64,000 nt of DNA from Symbiodinium natans (GCA_905221605.1 CAJNDS010002391.1:386716-450715), one strand, 5' to 3'. Positions 20,013 to 28,642 are shown, counted from the first letter of the stretch. Notes: generated by a model not told the origin, from the letters alone. Numbers and translations are program-made.

Positions 20013-21277
20013 CCGGCCCCTGGCGCGTGTTGGAAGTCAAGGGCCACAGGCTCACCTTGGAGCCCGTGTCGATGGAGTCGGGGGGTACTTCTTCCGCCCG
20101 GCGCGGCCCGATGGAGGCGCACGCAGAAGACTGCATTCTTGTTCCTGCGGATGCAGATGGCGCGGAATCCCGCGAGCCGGTCGTCTTTGAAGACGATGAA
20201 ACCGGCGGGGACGGCTCGTCTCGCCCCAGCTTAGGGCAACAGGTTCAAGGCGACGCCAAGCAGGTGGAGTTCACGCTGACCAGGCGCGGGAGGGACTTCG
20301 TCCTCCGCCTTGGCGACCGCATTGCCTATCGGGGCGTAGGTGGAGGCCCTAAGGTGTGCAGGTTAGGACGGGTCACGCAGGTAGATGCTGCCCGTGCGCA
20401 GGTCGGCGTGCACCGCTGTCTCCCCGACGCCAGCGGGGTTCGCGTCAAATGGCGGCTTGCATACATCGCCGAGGACGGGGCGCTCACGCTTTCAGAGGGG
20501 ACTCGTCCGGCCCACGAAGCGGTTTCCGTCAGGGAGATCATTTCCAAGATCGACCTGAACCGCGACGGCGTGCTTGCTGCAGCCTCGGCCAGAAAGTTGG
20601 ACAAGGGAGCGTATTCGTTGCAGGACAGGACGCTCGAGCGAGCGTCTCGTGCCGGCACGAGTGTGCTCTCGATCCAAGAGGCCCTCGCGGACCTCTTGGT
20701 CGCGGAACCCCGCGTGTTGCAGCCTAGGGCTTCCCCAGAGTCGGGTGCTGTCGAGAGTTGGTTCCGGCAGTGTTTCCTTGGAGGGGTTGCCGATGTCTTA
20801 GAGGTTGCTTGGGGTGACGCGGTCGTCTCCGACGCGGCTAGGAGGCACGGGTACAGAGTTGTTCCCGCTTTTGTGCAAGGCAAGCAGGCCTACGGGATCA
20901 CCTGGAACCTGGCCGCAGAAGAACACTTAGAGGCCATTAGCGGCGCTGTTCTGCGCACAGAGCCGAAGGTGCTCGTGATTGGGCTTGAGGGCAAGAATGC
21001 GCCCCGGGCTTTCCTCCAACTAGTCGTCCGGTGTGCGCAGGAACGCACGCGCGCGGGCGCCCACGTCGCGCTGCATTTACAGGCACAAAAAGGCGAGTGG
21101 GAACCCTGGCGGCTAGAGGAGTGGGGCGCCTTGTTTGGGACGCTCGCAGAGCCACGCTGGCCTTGGGCTTTCGTGCGGGCTGACATGTGCCAGTTCGCGC
21201 GGGCCAGTGGCCGCGGCAACCTCGTTGAGAGCGGGGCCCTGTGGCTCGCCGATTTCAGCTTAGAATCGGTAGGTTGA
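19991..21277 (+). CDS. Integrase C-terminus (GPY/F) plus methyltransferase-like domain
   Basis: Frame -1 relative to the polyprotein, which it overlaps by 22 bases. It opens with LTGPWRVLEVKGHRLTLE, a GPY/F module that completes the interrupted integrase. It is therefore best seen as its continuation, via a lost base in the G-rich junction or a frameshift, rather than an independently started protein (first codon GTG). Residues 187-198 resemble an incomplete EF-hand loop (DLNRDG). Residues about 268-428 resemble a degenerate class I methyltransferase fold (DVLEVAWGDA, VLVIGLEG, ADMCQFA), a guess from pattern only. The domain seems to continue into the following frame. Confidence 0.75.
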   Translation: MPWKPGLTGPWRVLEVKGHRLTLEPVSMESGGTSSARRGPMEAHAEDCILVPADADGAESREPVVFEDDETGGDGSSRPSLGQQVQGDAKQVEFTLTRRGRDFVLRLGDRIAYRGVGGGPKVCRLGRVTQVDAARAQVGVHRCLPDASGVRVKWRLAYIAEDGALTLSEGTRPAHEAVSVREIISKIDLNRDGVLAAASARKLDKGAYSLQDRTLERASRAGTSVLSIQEALADLLVAEPRVLQPRASPESGAVESWFRQCFLGGVADVLEVAWGDAVVSDAARRHGYRVVPAFVQGKQAYGITWNLAAEEHLEAISGAVLRTEPKVLVIGLEGKNAPRAFLQLVVRCAQERTRAGAHVALHLQAQKGEWEPWRLEEWGALFGTLAEPRWPWAFVRADMCQFARASGRGNLVESGALWLADFSLESVG

Positions 21278-22866
21278 GGTGTAGTAGGCCGGATGCGTTA
21301 GGCGCAGTGCAGCACAAGCACGTTGAGCGCGCGCAAGCCGACTACAACCTCATAGGGGCGGCTTTCTGCGCTTCGCTCCAGGACCTTGGTCTGAGGGGCG
21401 CAGAAGAGCTGTGCACCGCTGCAGTTGAAAGCTTTCCAGCCACTGCGGGTGCAGATAGCGCCGCGGCTGCGCCACAGCCCCCTCCAGTCGTTCCCCTCCC
21501 GGACGTGCGCTCGGGCGAGGACCTCACGCCAGCAGAGCGTGCGGAGCTGGATAAGGAGGTGGATAAGTACGCCGCTGAGAAGGAAGCGTTTTGGCGGACC
21601 AAGGCGGACGCCAAGGACTGGGATTCCGTCCGGGCTGACCTTGAGGTCTATGCTCTTGCGGGCGAGAAGGTCGCGGAGGATCCTAGGCGCACCGAGGCCT
21701 ATAGAGACCTCGTATGGTCGGGTTTGAAGATCGAGCCTGGACCAACCAGACCAGGGCTGACCGATGCTGACATCGCAGCCGTCAGGGAGGTCATACGGCG
21801 AAAGGCCGCTGGGTTCTGGGTGGAGGACACCACCAGGACCACGGTCAGGAAGTTCGCCCATGACTGCATCCCCACCGGGCCGCCAGTCTCGTCCCAGCCT
21901 CACAGTCTGAGGGGCGAGTCCGCGCAATGGGTCGACGACAAGCTTGAAGAAGAATGCAAGCGGGGTCAGTTGATCCGCGGCAGCTCGGCTTGGGGATCTG
22001 CGCCGTTTCCGACCAAGGAAATGCCCAGCTACAAGCGGCATAGGAAGCGACGCTTGGTGGTTGACTACCGCCGTGTGAATGCCCGAATTAAGCGCTCCAC
22101 GTACTATTGTCGGCGGGGCAGCGATGTGCTCGCCGCCGCGGTAGGTTCGGTTTGGTATACCTTCGTGGATGCGGTTAGTGGGTTTAATCAAATTAGGAAC
22201 ACCAAGCGTGCTCGCGAGGTGTTGGCCATTGTGGCAAGATCAGGGAAATATCTCCCTGTCGGCCTCACCTTTGGCCCGATTAACGGCCCGGATGATTTCA
22301 ACTTTGTGGTTGATAGGGCCTATGCCCCCGGCAGAGGTAGGCGCCTTAAGTATACTAAGGAGTGGATAGCCTACGTGGATGATCTTACTGTTAGGACGGG
22401 TAGGGTCATTGATGGGCAGTTTTTCACTGATGCCCAAGCCGAGGGGGCGGTGCGCGAAGCGTGCGCCAAGGGGGCAGTCGCGGCTCCGCAGAGCGCGTCG
22501 TCTGCTCTTGAAGCCTTAGGCGTTCGCGGTGCGCACAACACCAAGCGCGCGAACCATGACGCGGCGCGCTCGGACCAGAATCACCCCACGCGCGTTCTGA
22601 TGCTCAGGATGTTGGGGCTGTTCGGGTGTTTCTGTGTTCAGGGCGGGTGTTTTTGGGGCGGGCCGTTTCCCAGGTCGCCGGTCTGCGGGCAGAAGGATTT
22701 TTCGTCGTTCGTCGCGTGCAGCTTCGTTCGTTTGTCCCGCAGCCAGTGTCTTGCAAGCAGGCCTAGAGGTTCGGTCCAAGGTCGAAGCAGAAGCCGTAGA
22801 AGCCTTAAAGCCCAGACCTTAAGAAACTCCCCAAACCCCCGCCGCAGCGGTTCAAGTGTGTTGTAG
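21241..22866 (+). CDS. Reverse transcriptase fingers and palm (permuted half of RT)
   Basis: Again -1 to the preceding frame and overlapping it; no ATG near the start, so expression probably depends on the upstream frame. Residues counted from 21,241: end of the methyltransferase-like domain (HKHV...LIGAAFCASL, about 25-46); linker with Asp/Lys/Glu helices; Ty3/gypsy RT from about 205, with VVDYRRVN (273-280), motif A FVDAVSGFNQI (Asp 310), PVGLTFGP (339-346) and motif C YVDD (378-381, Asp codons at about 22,378). After YVDD the RT stops making sense and the tail is Ser/Arg-rich. The missing motifs D/E, thumb and RNase H lie 5 kb upstream. All catalytic Asp residues of the palm are present, so it looks functional if paired with that half. 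Confidence 0.9.
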   Translation: MARRFQLRIGRLRCSRPDALGAVQHKHVERAQADYNLIGAAFCASLQDLGLRGAEELCTAAVESFPATAGADSAAAAPQPPPVVPLPDVRSGEDLTPAERAELDKEVDKYAAEKEAFWRTKADAKDWDSVRADLEVYALAGEKVAEDPRRTEAYRDLVWSGLKIEPGPTRPGLTDADIAAVREVIRRKAAGFWVEDTTRTTVRKFAHDCIPTGPPVSSQPHSLRGESAQWVDDKLEEECKRGQLIRGSSAWGSAPFPTKEMPSYKRHRKRRLVVDYRRVNARIKRSTYYCRRGSDVLAAAVGSVWYTFVDAVSGFNQIRNTKRAREVLAIVARSGKYLPVGLTFGPINGPDDFNFVVDRAYAPGRGRRLKYTKEWIAYVDDLTVRTGRVIDGQFFTDAQAEGAVREACAKGAVAAPQSASSALEALGVRGAHNTKRANHDAARSDQNHPTRVLMLRMLGLFGCFCVQGGCFWGGPFPRSPVCGQKDFSSFVACSFVRLSRSQCLASRPRGSVQGRSRSRRSLKAQTLRNSPNPRRSGSSVL

Positions 22867-22914
22867 AGCCTAGGGTAGGTAGTCCCTCCCCGCGTTCGTG
22901 CCTGTGCACTGCGC

Positions 22915-22945
22915 CCCGCTGCGGGTCGCGACCAGACCGCGCGGG
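22915..22945 (+). repeat. Bulged hairpin copy 4
   Basis: CCCGC-(T)-GCGG-GTC / GCGACCA / GAC-CGC-GCGGG. Inner stem pairs GTC/GAC. Bulged T and G are kept. Confidence 0.8.
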
Positions 22946-22989
22946 AGCGACCAAACGGTCGCCCGGACCTTCGTGGTCAACCACAAGGC

Positions 22990-23020
22990 CCCGCTGCGGG
23001 CCGTGCCCTGGCCGCGCGGG
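22990..23020 (+). repeat. Bulged hairpin copy 5
   Basis: CCCGC-(T)-GCGG-GCC / GTGCCCT / GGC-CGC-GCGGG. Inner stem pairs GCC/GGC. Every position pairs except the two bulges. Confidence 0.8.
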
Positions 23021-23050
23021 AGCGGCTGCCTACCACTACTGCACACCGGC

Positions 23051-23085
23051 CCCTTGCAGCGGGCCGTGTCCTGGCCGCTCAAGGG
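23051..23085 (+). repeat. Bulged hairpin copy 6
   Basis: CCCTTG-(C)-AGCGG-GCC / GTGTCCT / GGC-CGCT-CAAGGG. The outer stem differs completely from copies 4 and 5 yet pairs perfectly. A/T replaces the neighbouring pair. Confidence 0.8.
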
Positions 23086-23144
23086 CGCGTCAGGTTTTCC
23101 TCGCCCGTCGAAGTTCCAGCAAAGCCGCGGGCCTCAGTGCCGCG

Positions 23145-23855
23145 ATGGGTGGAGGAGGATCGAAGGGCAGGGGCAAGAGCAAGAGCCCAGGCCCTAAGGG
23201 CCGAAAGGGAACGCCCTCGATCGACGACGTGCAGCGCCTGCTAGTCCGATGCATGCGGCACGGCGAAGGTGGCTGCAGAGGCCGGTTCGGTCCGGGCGGC
23301 CTCTACCCGGTTGATGAGTTGATCGAACAACTCGGCATCACCATCAACCAGTACAACCAGGCGGTCGCGCACGACGCCAACCAGCGGAAACCGAGGTTGG
23401 ACACCTCGCACGCTGGTTTCCTTCGTGCCTTCCAAGGCCACTCTGCCGATTGCGGCCATCCGATGGGGTTCATGATGGAGGGCCTAAGTGAGACGGCCAT
23501 CGACGACCTCATACATCGGTATGGCCCGGCCATGTGGCACGGCACGGACCTGCATGTCGTGCCAAGCCTGATTCAGAACGGCTTGATCCCCGGCGGCGGG
23601 CCGGGAGGCCGCCTCGGGGTGCACTACGTCCTAGGACACTGCCCCACGCAGTGGGAGGACGGAAGGCGCGGGTTCCGCCGCAGATCGACTTGCATAGTCG
23701 AGGTCCGACTGGCGGTCCTGCGGGACGCCGGAGTGCCCATCTATGCTGGAGCGGATGGGGTGGCCCTCACTGGCCAGATTAGAGCCACCGGCATCTCCCG
23801 CATCTGGGCACTCCCCAAGGGCTCGCCTGTTTACTCAGTCTTGATTGCTGAGTAG
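23145..23855 (+). CDS. KptA/Tpt1-like RNA 2'-phosphotransferase
   Basis: 236 aa from a clear ATG, with its own stop. A basic Gly/Lys N-tail (1-22) precedes a complete KptA-like core: winged-helix part with LLVRCMRHG (32-40; Arg 38, His 39) and YPVDELI (54-60), then QGHS (97-100), then the ADP-ribosyltransferase-like half with WHGT (131-134), SLIQNGLIPGG (141-151), GVHYV (158-162), GRRGFRRR (173-180) and GADGVALTG (202-210). Family enzymes use NAD+ to remove the 2'-phosphate left at RNA splice junctions. Length fits the family (about 180-230 aa). The core order and spacing support an active-type fold; I cannot verify every catalytic Arg. In an LTR element it may repair RNA ends or act on the primer tRNA (inference). 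Confidence 0.82.
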   Translation: MGGGGSKGRGKSKSPGPKGRKGTPSIDDVQRLLVRCMRHGEGGCRGRFGPGGLYPVDELIEQLGITINQYNQAVAHDANQRKPRLDTSHAGFLRAFQGHSADCGHPMGFMMEGLSETAIDDLIHRYGPAMWHGTDLHVVPSLIQNGLIPGGGPGGRLGVHYVLGHCPTQWEDGRRGFRRRSTCIVEVRLAVLRDAGVPIYAGADGVALTGQIRATGISRIWALPKGSPVYSVLIAE

Positions 23856-23857
23856 AA

Positions 23858-25285
23858 GTGGATCGGTTGGTCCAGCATGTCGACCTAAGGAGTTTAGGCG
23901 ACGCCAGTGCGGGCCCATACCCGCCGTTGGGGCGAGGACCGAAACTGGGCACGGCTGCTGCGGCCAGCAGTGGCGCGGCGAGCTCCTCGACGGTTGTGCT
24001 GGCCCCTGCGGGCCGTGTCATGGCCGCGGGGGCCGCCCAACCTGTTACCCCTCCTAAGGCCGCGCCTAAGGCCAAAGGGCGTCCCTCAGGGACTCCTAGG
24101 ACTTCGATCGTTCCAGCGAAGCCCAAGGTGTACCCTAGGCGCAACATCCCTGGCCCCAACGTCCTCGAGGCCGAAGACTCGCTCGAGGAAGAGGCAGCCC
24201 AAGAAGCTGAAGGTGTCGAGGAAGATAGTTCCAGCTCGGATCTTCCCGACACGCGGGCGCCTCCAGCCGCGGTCAAGGTGAAGGAGGACGAGGAGCCCGC
24301 TAGTGGGGCCCAGGCCGAGAGCACAGAGGAAGGAGTCCTCGTGCTCGGCCAGTCGGTGGTCACCAGCGCGAAGGAGTACCTCGCGCGGTCCGAAGCTCTT
24401 CTGAGAGCGCAGAAGCTCCAGTCGAAAATACTGGAGGTTGCGGGAACTGCGATGGTGAAGCTGGAGAAGATCACCAAGCGTGAGGAGTCCCTCAAAGCAC
24501 TGCGCCGAGAAGGAGAGAGTCGGGCGGCCGGGGAAGGCGCCGACGGGGAAGAGGTGTCTGACGATGGTCAGGACGCCCCCGGGGTTGAGGGGTCGAGCAG
24601 TTCCGCAAGGCCTTCAGGAGGCGGGGCCGCCCAGTCCGCCTCGGCCTCAGAGGAGCCTCGCCCCAACGCTGAAGGCCACTACGGATGTTCGGCTCCGGGA
24701 TGCGGGCTGGCATTTGAGTCGCTGGTGCAGTACCACTTGCATCAGGCGGCCTGCCATGGCGCCTCTCTTCCGCCCAACCTGGGGATCAGCCCCTCCGCAC
24801 CTCTTGACCCTTTTCGTCAGGACTGGCGGGGACGGCTGTTCCGCCGAGGAAAGGACGGTGGGTATGGGGAGGTGCCCATGCTCCGAGTGATTAGGTACCA
24901 CAAAGCCAACGGGTACGATCACTCGAGGGTCCCGCTCCTGAAGCGAGGGGACCGAATCCAGCTTGAGGATGGATCGCACCACATTTATGGTGGTAGCCAT
25001 CCGCCGGGGTGGCTTCGCGATGACCCCGAGCTGGACCCCCCTCCAGAGGGAAGCGATGGAGGGTCCACGCCCAAGAGCGAGCCCACGGAGGAGGCCGATC
25101 CCGAGCCTCCGCGGGAGGCCGCTCCGCGCGGGCGGGCCCTCGAGCCGCCGAAAGGCGACGTCCAGCGACGCCTGGCCGAGCGTCGCTCCAAGCGAGATTA
25201 CTCGCCGGACCTGGTGACGCCTCTTGACGATCTCCATGCCAAGGAGATCGACTCCTTCTTCGCGGGCGACCCAGCCGCGCCTTGA
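23858..25285 (+). CDS. C2H2 zinc-finger protein of the retroelement, unknown role
   Basis: An open frame of 475 codons begins two bases after the KptA-like stop. The first in-frame ATG is at 24,017, so a free-standing product would be 422 aa. The N-terminal half is Ala/Pro-rich, then acidic and Ser-rich (about 104-160). A helical Lys/Glu segment (about 168-222) could be a coiled coil. One canonical C2H2 finger (Cys 277, Cys 282, His 295, His 300) follows, then a basic segment with RLFRRGKDGGYGEVPMLRVI and a Pro/Glu-rich tail. One finger plus basic patches suggests nucleic-acid binding. No family was recognised. Confidence 0.7.
   Translation: MDRLVQHVDLRSLGDASAGPYPPLGRGPKLGTAAAASSGAASSSTVVLAPAGRVMAAGAAQPVTPPKAAPKAKGRPSGTPRTSIVPAKPKVYPRRNIPGPNVLEAEDSLEEEAAQEAEGVEEDSSSSDLPDTRAPPAAVKVKEDEEPASGAQAESTEEGVLVLGQSVVTSAKEYLARSEALLRAQKLQSKILEVAGTAMVKLEKITKREESLKALRREGESRAAGEGADGEEVSDDGQDAPGVEGSSSSARPSGGGAAQSASASEEPRPNAEGHYGCSAPGCGLAFESLVQYHLHQAACHGASLPPNLGISPSAPLDPFRQDWRGRLFRRGKDGGYGEVPMLRVIRYHKANGYDHSRVPLLKRGDRIQLEDGSHHIYGGSHPPGWLRDDPELDPPPEGSDGGSTPKSEPTEEADPEPPREAAPRGRALEPPKGDVQRRLAERRSKRDYSPDLVTPLDDLHAKEIDSFFAGDPAAP
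24001..24034 (+). repeat. Bulged hairpin copy 7
   Basis: GGCCCC-(T)-GCGG-GCC / GTGTCAT / GGC-CGC-GGGG(G)CC. The outer stem is again different and paired. Read as PAGRVMAA in the C2H2 protein frame. Confidence 0.75.
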
Positions 25286-25295
25286 CGTCATTTTG

Positions 25296-27864
25296 ATGCG
25301 CGCCGAGGTTCGCACTGAGTCCCACCTCAAAGTTGGCCGGGAGGAGGAAGAGCCCCTGGTCAAGGAGGAACAGGAGGAGGAAACAGAGGTTGTCAAAGAC
25401 GAGGAGGTCTCGGTTGAGATGGAGGAGGGCACCGCGGATGAGGCGGACGAAGTCGCCCTCCCAGCCAACCGAGCCTACGTCGAAGGCCGCTTTTACCCCT
25501 ACGGCAGCTGGCGGCTGCGAAGCCATTAACCCGGTCACCGAGGACCAGTGCCTCACCACGCACTTGGGCGGCCCGAACGCGGGCGCCCCGTGCGACGGCC
25601 GATGGATCAATGGGATCGACATCGGGTGGTGGGAGGTAGATCCTCAAACCGCGCCGGAGCAATGGCGGCGGAGGTTTTCTGCCGAAGAGCTTGAAGAACA
25701 GCAAGCGCGGGCAGATGCCGCGAGGCTTCTCAGCGATGAGGAACTCGCTGAAGCCCTCCAGGCGGCCGAGGAGGCGCGGGCGGCCGAGCGCGCCAAAAAG
25801 CGGGAGCGGCGCCAGGCGGAGAAGGCGGAGCGCGATGATCACATCAGCGAGGCGCTCCGCATAGCAGGGTGGCAGTGCCCTAACTGCTATGAATGGAACC
25901 TTTCATTCAGGCAGCTGTGCTTTCGGTGCAGCACGCCTCTCCGCTTGGCAGAGGTCGTTTCCCGCGGGATCCCGGATCCGCGGCGCGGCGAAGAGAGGGA
26001 CTCGGGCTCGGAAAGCAGCCAGGACGAGCTGGAGTACGAGATCCTTCTGGCCAACCGCGCGATGGACCAGGAAACCATCCAGCCTCTTCTTAGAAGTAAA
26101 CACAAGAAGAGGGGCGGCAAGAGACGTCGCGAAGAGGCGACGTACGGGAAGGGCCGCGACCCGTGGAGTGCTTGGGCAGACGCCCGTGGCAAGGGCCAGG
26201 GCAAGCCGAAGGGCAGAGGCAAGTCCGATGCCAAGTGCAAGCCCAAGGGGAGGGGCAAGTACGCCTGGGGCGCTTTCGCCGCGGGCATTGTTGCCGCGCT
26301 CCAACCCCGCCCAAGCACAAGTTGGGTCCCAGCTTTCCCGTGCGGGTCGGCCCGGCCGCCGCCAAGTGTTCCGCTTCCGCCGCGGACCCCCTTCTTCCTG
26401 GGTCGCGGGCTCCTCAATCGGTTGACGCACGCCCTCAACGGGAACATCAACGGCTGGTGGGGCCTGGCGGCTGCAGCGTCAGCGCCGATTGCCTTGCAGT
26501 TGCACCGCGGGGTTGTGCATGTTGTCGAGGACTCCATGCACGCGGTTGCAACGGTTTCGGCCGACGTTGTCGAGGAAATCGGTCATGGGGCCAGGCGGAC
26601 CGTGTGGGTCGCCGGAACAGCCATCACTCTGGTAGTAGTGATTTTGTGCGGCGCTGTTCTGTGGTACGTGAGTCGTGCCGTTGCCAATCGCATTGCGCAT
26701 ATGCGACATGGCAACACCGCGGCCCCTGAGGCGCGGCTGTCTCAACTCCTTGGCTCTGAAGCGACGTTTGAGGTCGCGAGCTCCAAGAAAGGGGTGACCC
26801 ATAAGGTTTGGGTGCACCTCAAGGAGGAGACAGCTGCCTGTGGCTGTCGTGCTTACCTGGCAGAAGGACGCTGCGGGCATTGCGATGCCGCAATGGACAC
26901 CGCTCGTTCCTTAGGGTTTTTGCACGCGGCCCAGCGAGGCGCGGGTCCTGCGCTCACAGACTCCATTCGGAGTACCGCCTCCGAAACCCTGGCTAAGGGT
27001 AAGGTTGTGTTGGGTTTGGGAAACAGTGAAGGATGTTTCTCCCAACTGGCGGCCAAGAGCCGCGGGCTCTCCTGCTTTCAGGGGCTCGCGGGTCGTGACC
27101 TGGCCGCGGCCCCAGCAGATGGAGCGAGCGCGGCCCACGCACAGTCCGGCTCCGTGCAACGTGCCGCCACTGCCATTGTGGCGCGCACGCCAGGCCGGAG
27201 GAACAAGGGCCCAGCCCCCGCTAGGAGTTCTCCAGTCAAAGAAGCGGAATTCCTTGCGGGCGGGCCATACGTTCAGGCCGCCCAAACGCTGCTTGGGTCT
27301 GGAGCAGCAGAGGATGTGATCTACATCCGGGCGTACAGCTTGGATTGCCCATCCTGCATCGAGGCAATCGAAGCGTCGCTTGGCAAGGGCGCAAGCGTTC
27401 GGATTGTCGCCGACGTGGGACAATGCCACCGCACCAAGCTTCAGTGGCAAGCGTTGAAACGCTTGGCGGCCGCAGGTGCCGAGGTGAAGGTGGGTTGTGG
27501 CACATCCGTGCGCGACGCCTATGCTCGCGACGGCCGCGGGGCTAAGGTAGGCACCGGGATTCAAGGGCTGCACCATGCCAAGGCCCTTTGCCTACTGCGG
27601 CCTGAAGGCGCGGTGGTGCTGATTGGGAGCCTCAATTTTACCACAAGCAGCAAGGCCAATGCGGAGGCAGGGCTTAGGCTTGAGGTCCCCAAGACGCACT
27701 CAGTCGTGCAGTCCTACATCGAGGATTTCCAGAGGGTGTCGGCTGAGGCATTCTCCCTCGATGAGGCAGTCGCAAAGCGCCCTCAGTTGGAGCGAGCCAG
27801 TAGCTCCAACGTTGCTGGCAACACCGCTCGTGCCCCCAACACTGCTCCACAGGGTATCGAGTAG
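25296..27864 (+). CDS. RanBP2-SWIM-PLD-like membrane protein of the retroelement
   Basis: An ATG at 25,296 opens an acidic N-part (Glu-rich, ending ...GRFYPYGSW near 25,510). The protein then continues one frame over, at CEAINPVTEDQC, to the stop at 27,864; the shift is either an indel or a frameshift. Positions below count from 25,333 in the long frame. A Cys/His cluster (62-87); Ala/Glu coiled-coil-like helix (115-175); perfect RanBP2-type finger W-x-C-x2-C-x3-N-x6-C-x2-C (180-199); Lys/Gly-rich basic region (255-310); membrane segment VWVAGTAITLVVVILCGAVL (424-443); SWIM finger C-x-C-x8-C-x-H (503-516); phospholipase-D-type domain (about 640-800) with HAK (748-750), GSLNFT (765-770) and a following NAE. 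The usual Asp of HxKx4D is Leu. PLD-type nucleases work as dimers of one such motif, so a membrane-anchored nuclease is plausible (inference). Confidence 0.75.
26591..26615 (+). repeat. Bulged hairpin variant (5-base loop)
   Basis: GGCG-(G)-ACC / GTGTG / GGT-CGCC has the same bulged G but a shorter loop. It lies in the codons just before the membrane segment and in a different reading register from the other coding copies. Confidence 0.45.
27081..27113 (+). repeat. Bulged hairpin copy 8
   Basis: GGGGC-(T)-CGCGG-GTC / GTGACCT / GGC-CGCG-GCCCC. The outer GGGGC/GCCCC pairs perfectly and one inner T-G is a wobble. Read as LAGRDLAAA. Confidence 0.78.
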
Positions 27865-28038
27865 GCTGCGGCCAGTCGGCGCGGCGTGGAAGGGGTTTCC
27901 ACGCGATTTCTTAGGCATCACAGCGCGGCACGCTGTCGAGCCTCTTTTGATCGTGTTTTGCTTGCGGGCGAAGAGCCGCGGCAGGGGTTTTCCCTGCCCA
28001 TTTTGCCTACCCGCACTTTTCTTCCCAGCCCGTTGTGG

Positions 28039-28068
28039 CTGCTGCGGACCGTGTCCTGGTCGCGGCAG
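28039..28068 (+). repeat. Bulged hairpin copy 9
   Basis: CTGC-T-GCGG-ACC / GTGTCCT / GGT-CGC-G-GCAG. Inner stem pairs ACC/GGT and outer stem CTGC/GCAG. T-G may wobble-pair. Confidence 0.78.
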
Positions 28069-28449
28069 TGCGCTCGCCGAAGCGCGCGCGAGCTGCACTG
28101 CCTGCGGCACGAGCAATGTGCGCGGCTCTCGCTGAGTCCGGTAGCCCGTAGGGTAGTTCTGGATAGGTGAGTAGCCGTAGCCGTAGCTTAGGACCGGCCG
28201 TGTACAGTGTACCATCTGTACCATAGATTTCAGTGTCTGCCGTAGCAGTCCTCAAAGCACTCAGTGGGCTCTGTGTACTGGAGCCTCGACTCAGGTCGTG
28301 CAAAAGACCGGAGCGCCTGGTTCAGGCTGGTTTTGGAGGGTCGTTCGTTTGGGTCGTCTCGTTTCGCGTGTCTTCGTTTGCGGGCTTGCGCCCAAAGCCG
28401 CGACGGACGCCCGCCCTCCTTGTGGAAGTCACTCACCGGAGCCTCGGCT

Positions 28450-28459
28450 GAGGGGCGAA
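28450..28459 (+). promoter_or_regulatory. Putative polypurine tract
   Basis: GAGGGGCGAA lies directly before the 3' LTR. It is purine-rich apart from one C, so it is weak as a polypurine tract but correctly placed for plus-strand priming. Confidence 0.4.
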
Positions 28460-28574
28460 TGTGAGCTGACATGAGTGCATATGCATCTTCTGCTCTGTGA
28501 TGCATTAGGACTCGGCAGACCACCTTGTAGTTTTCCTTTGCATGTAGAGTTTTGCAATTCGAATCAATGCCAAT

Positions 28575-28587
28575 ATTTTGGCTCAAG
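28575..28587 (+). promoter_or_regulatory. Spliced-leader relic in the 3' LTR
   Basis: The same ATTTTGGCTCAAG word at the same offset as in the 5' LTR. Confidence 0.7.
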
Positions 28588-28642
28588 TACCGAGCTTGTG
28601 CCTTTGAGCACGGTAGTTTCGTACAGTAGCTCTTAGGTTGCT

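Larger units (their letters stand above)
22867..23144 (+). other. Spacer with three tandem bulged hairpins
   Basis: A GC-rich non-coding gap between the RT palm frame and the KptA-like gene. It holds hairpin copies 4-6 about 60-75 bp apart. This density suggests a structural RNA role such as internal initiation, packaging or processing (inference). Confidence 0.6.
27865..28459 (+). other. 3' non-coding region of the retroelement
   Basis: No supported frame. Contains hairpin copy 9, GTACAGTGTACCATCTG-like short inverted words near 28,200, and the putative polypurine tract at its end. Confidence 0.6.

Noticed and set aside
12030-27864. A cascade of programmed -1 frameshifts through all frames of the element
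   Set aside because: Several junctions are -1, but those near 25,290 and 25,510 are +1, one junction is a 279-bp gap, and no slippery heptamers are seen. Single-base errors or separate genes explain it as well.
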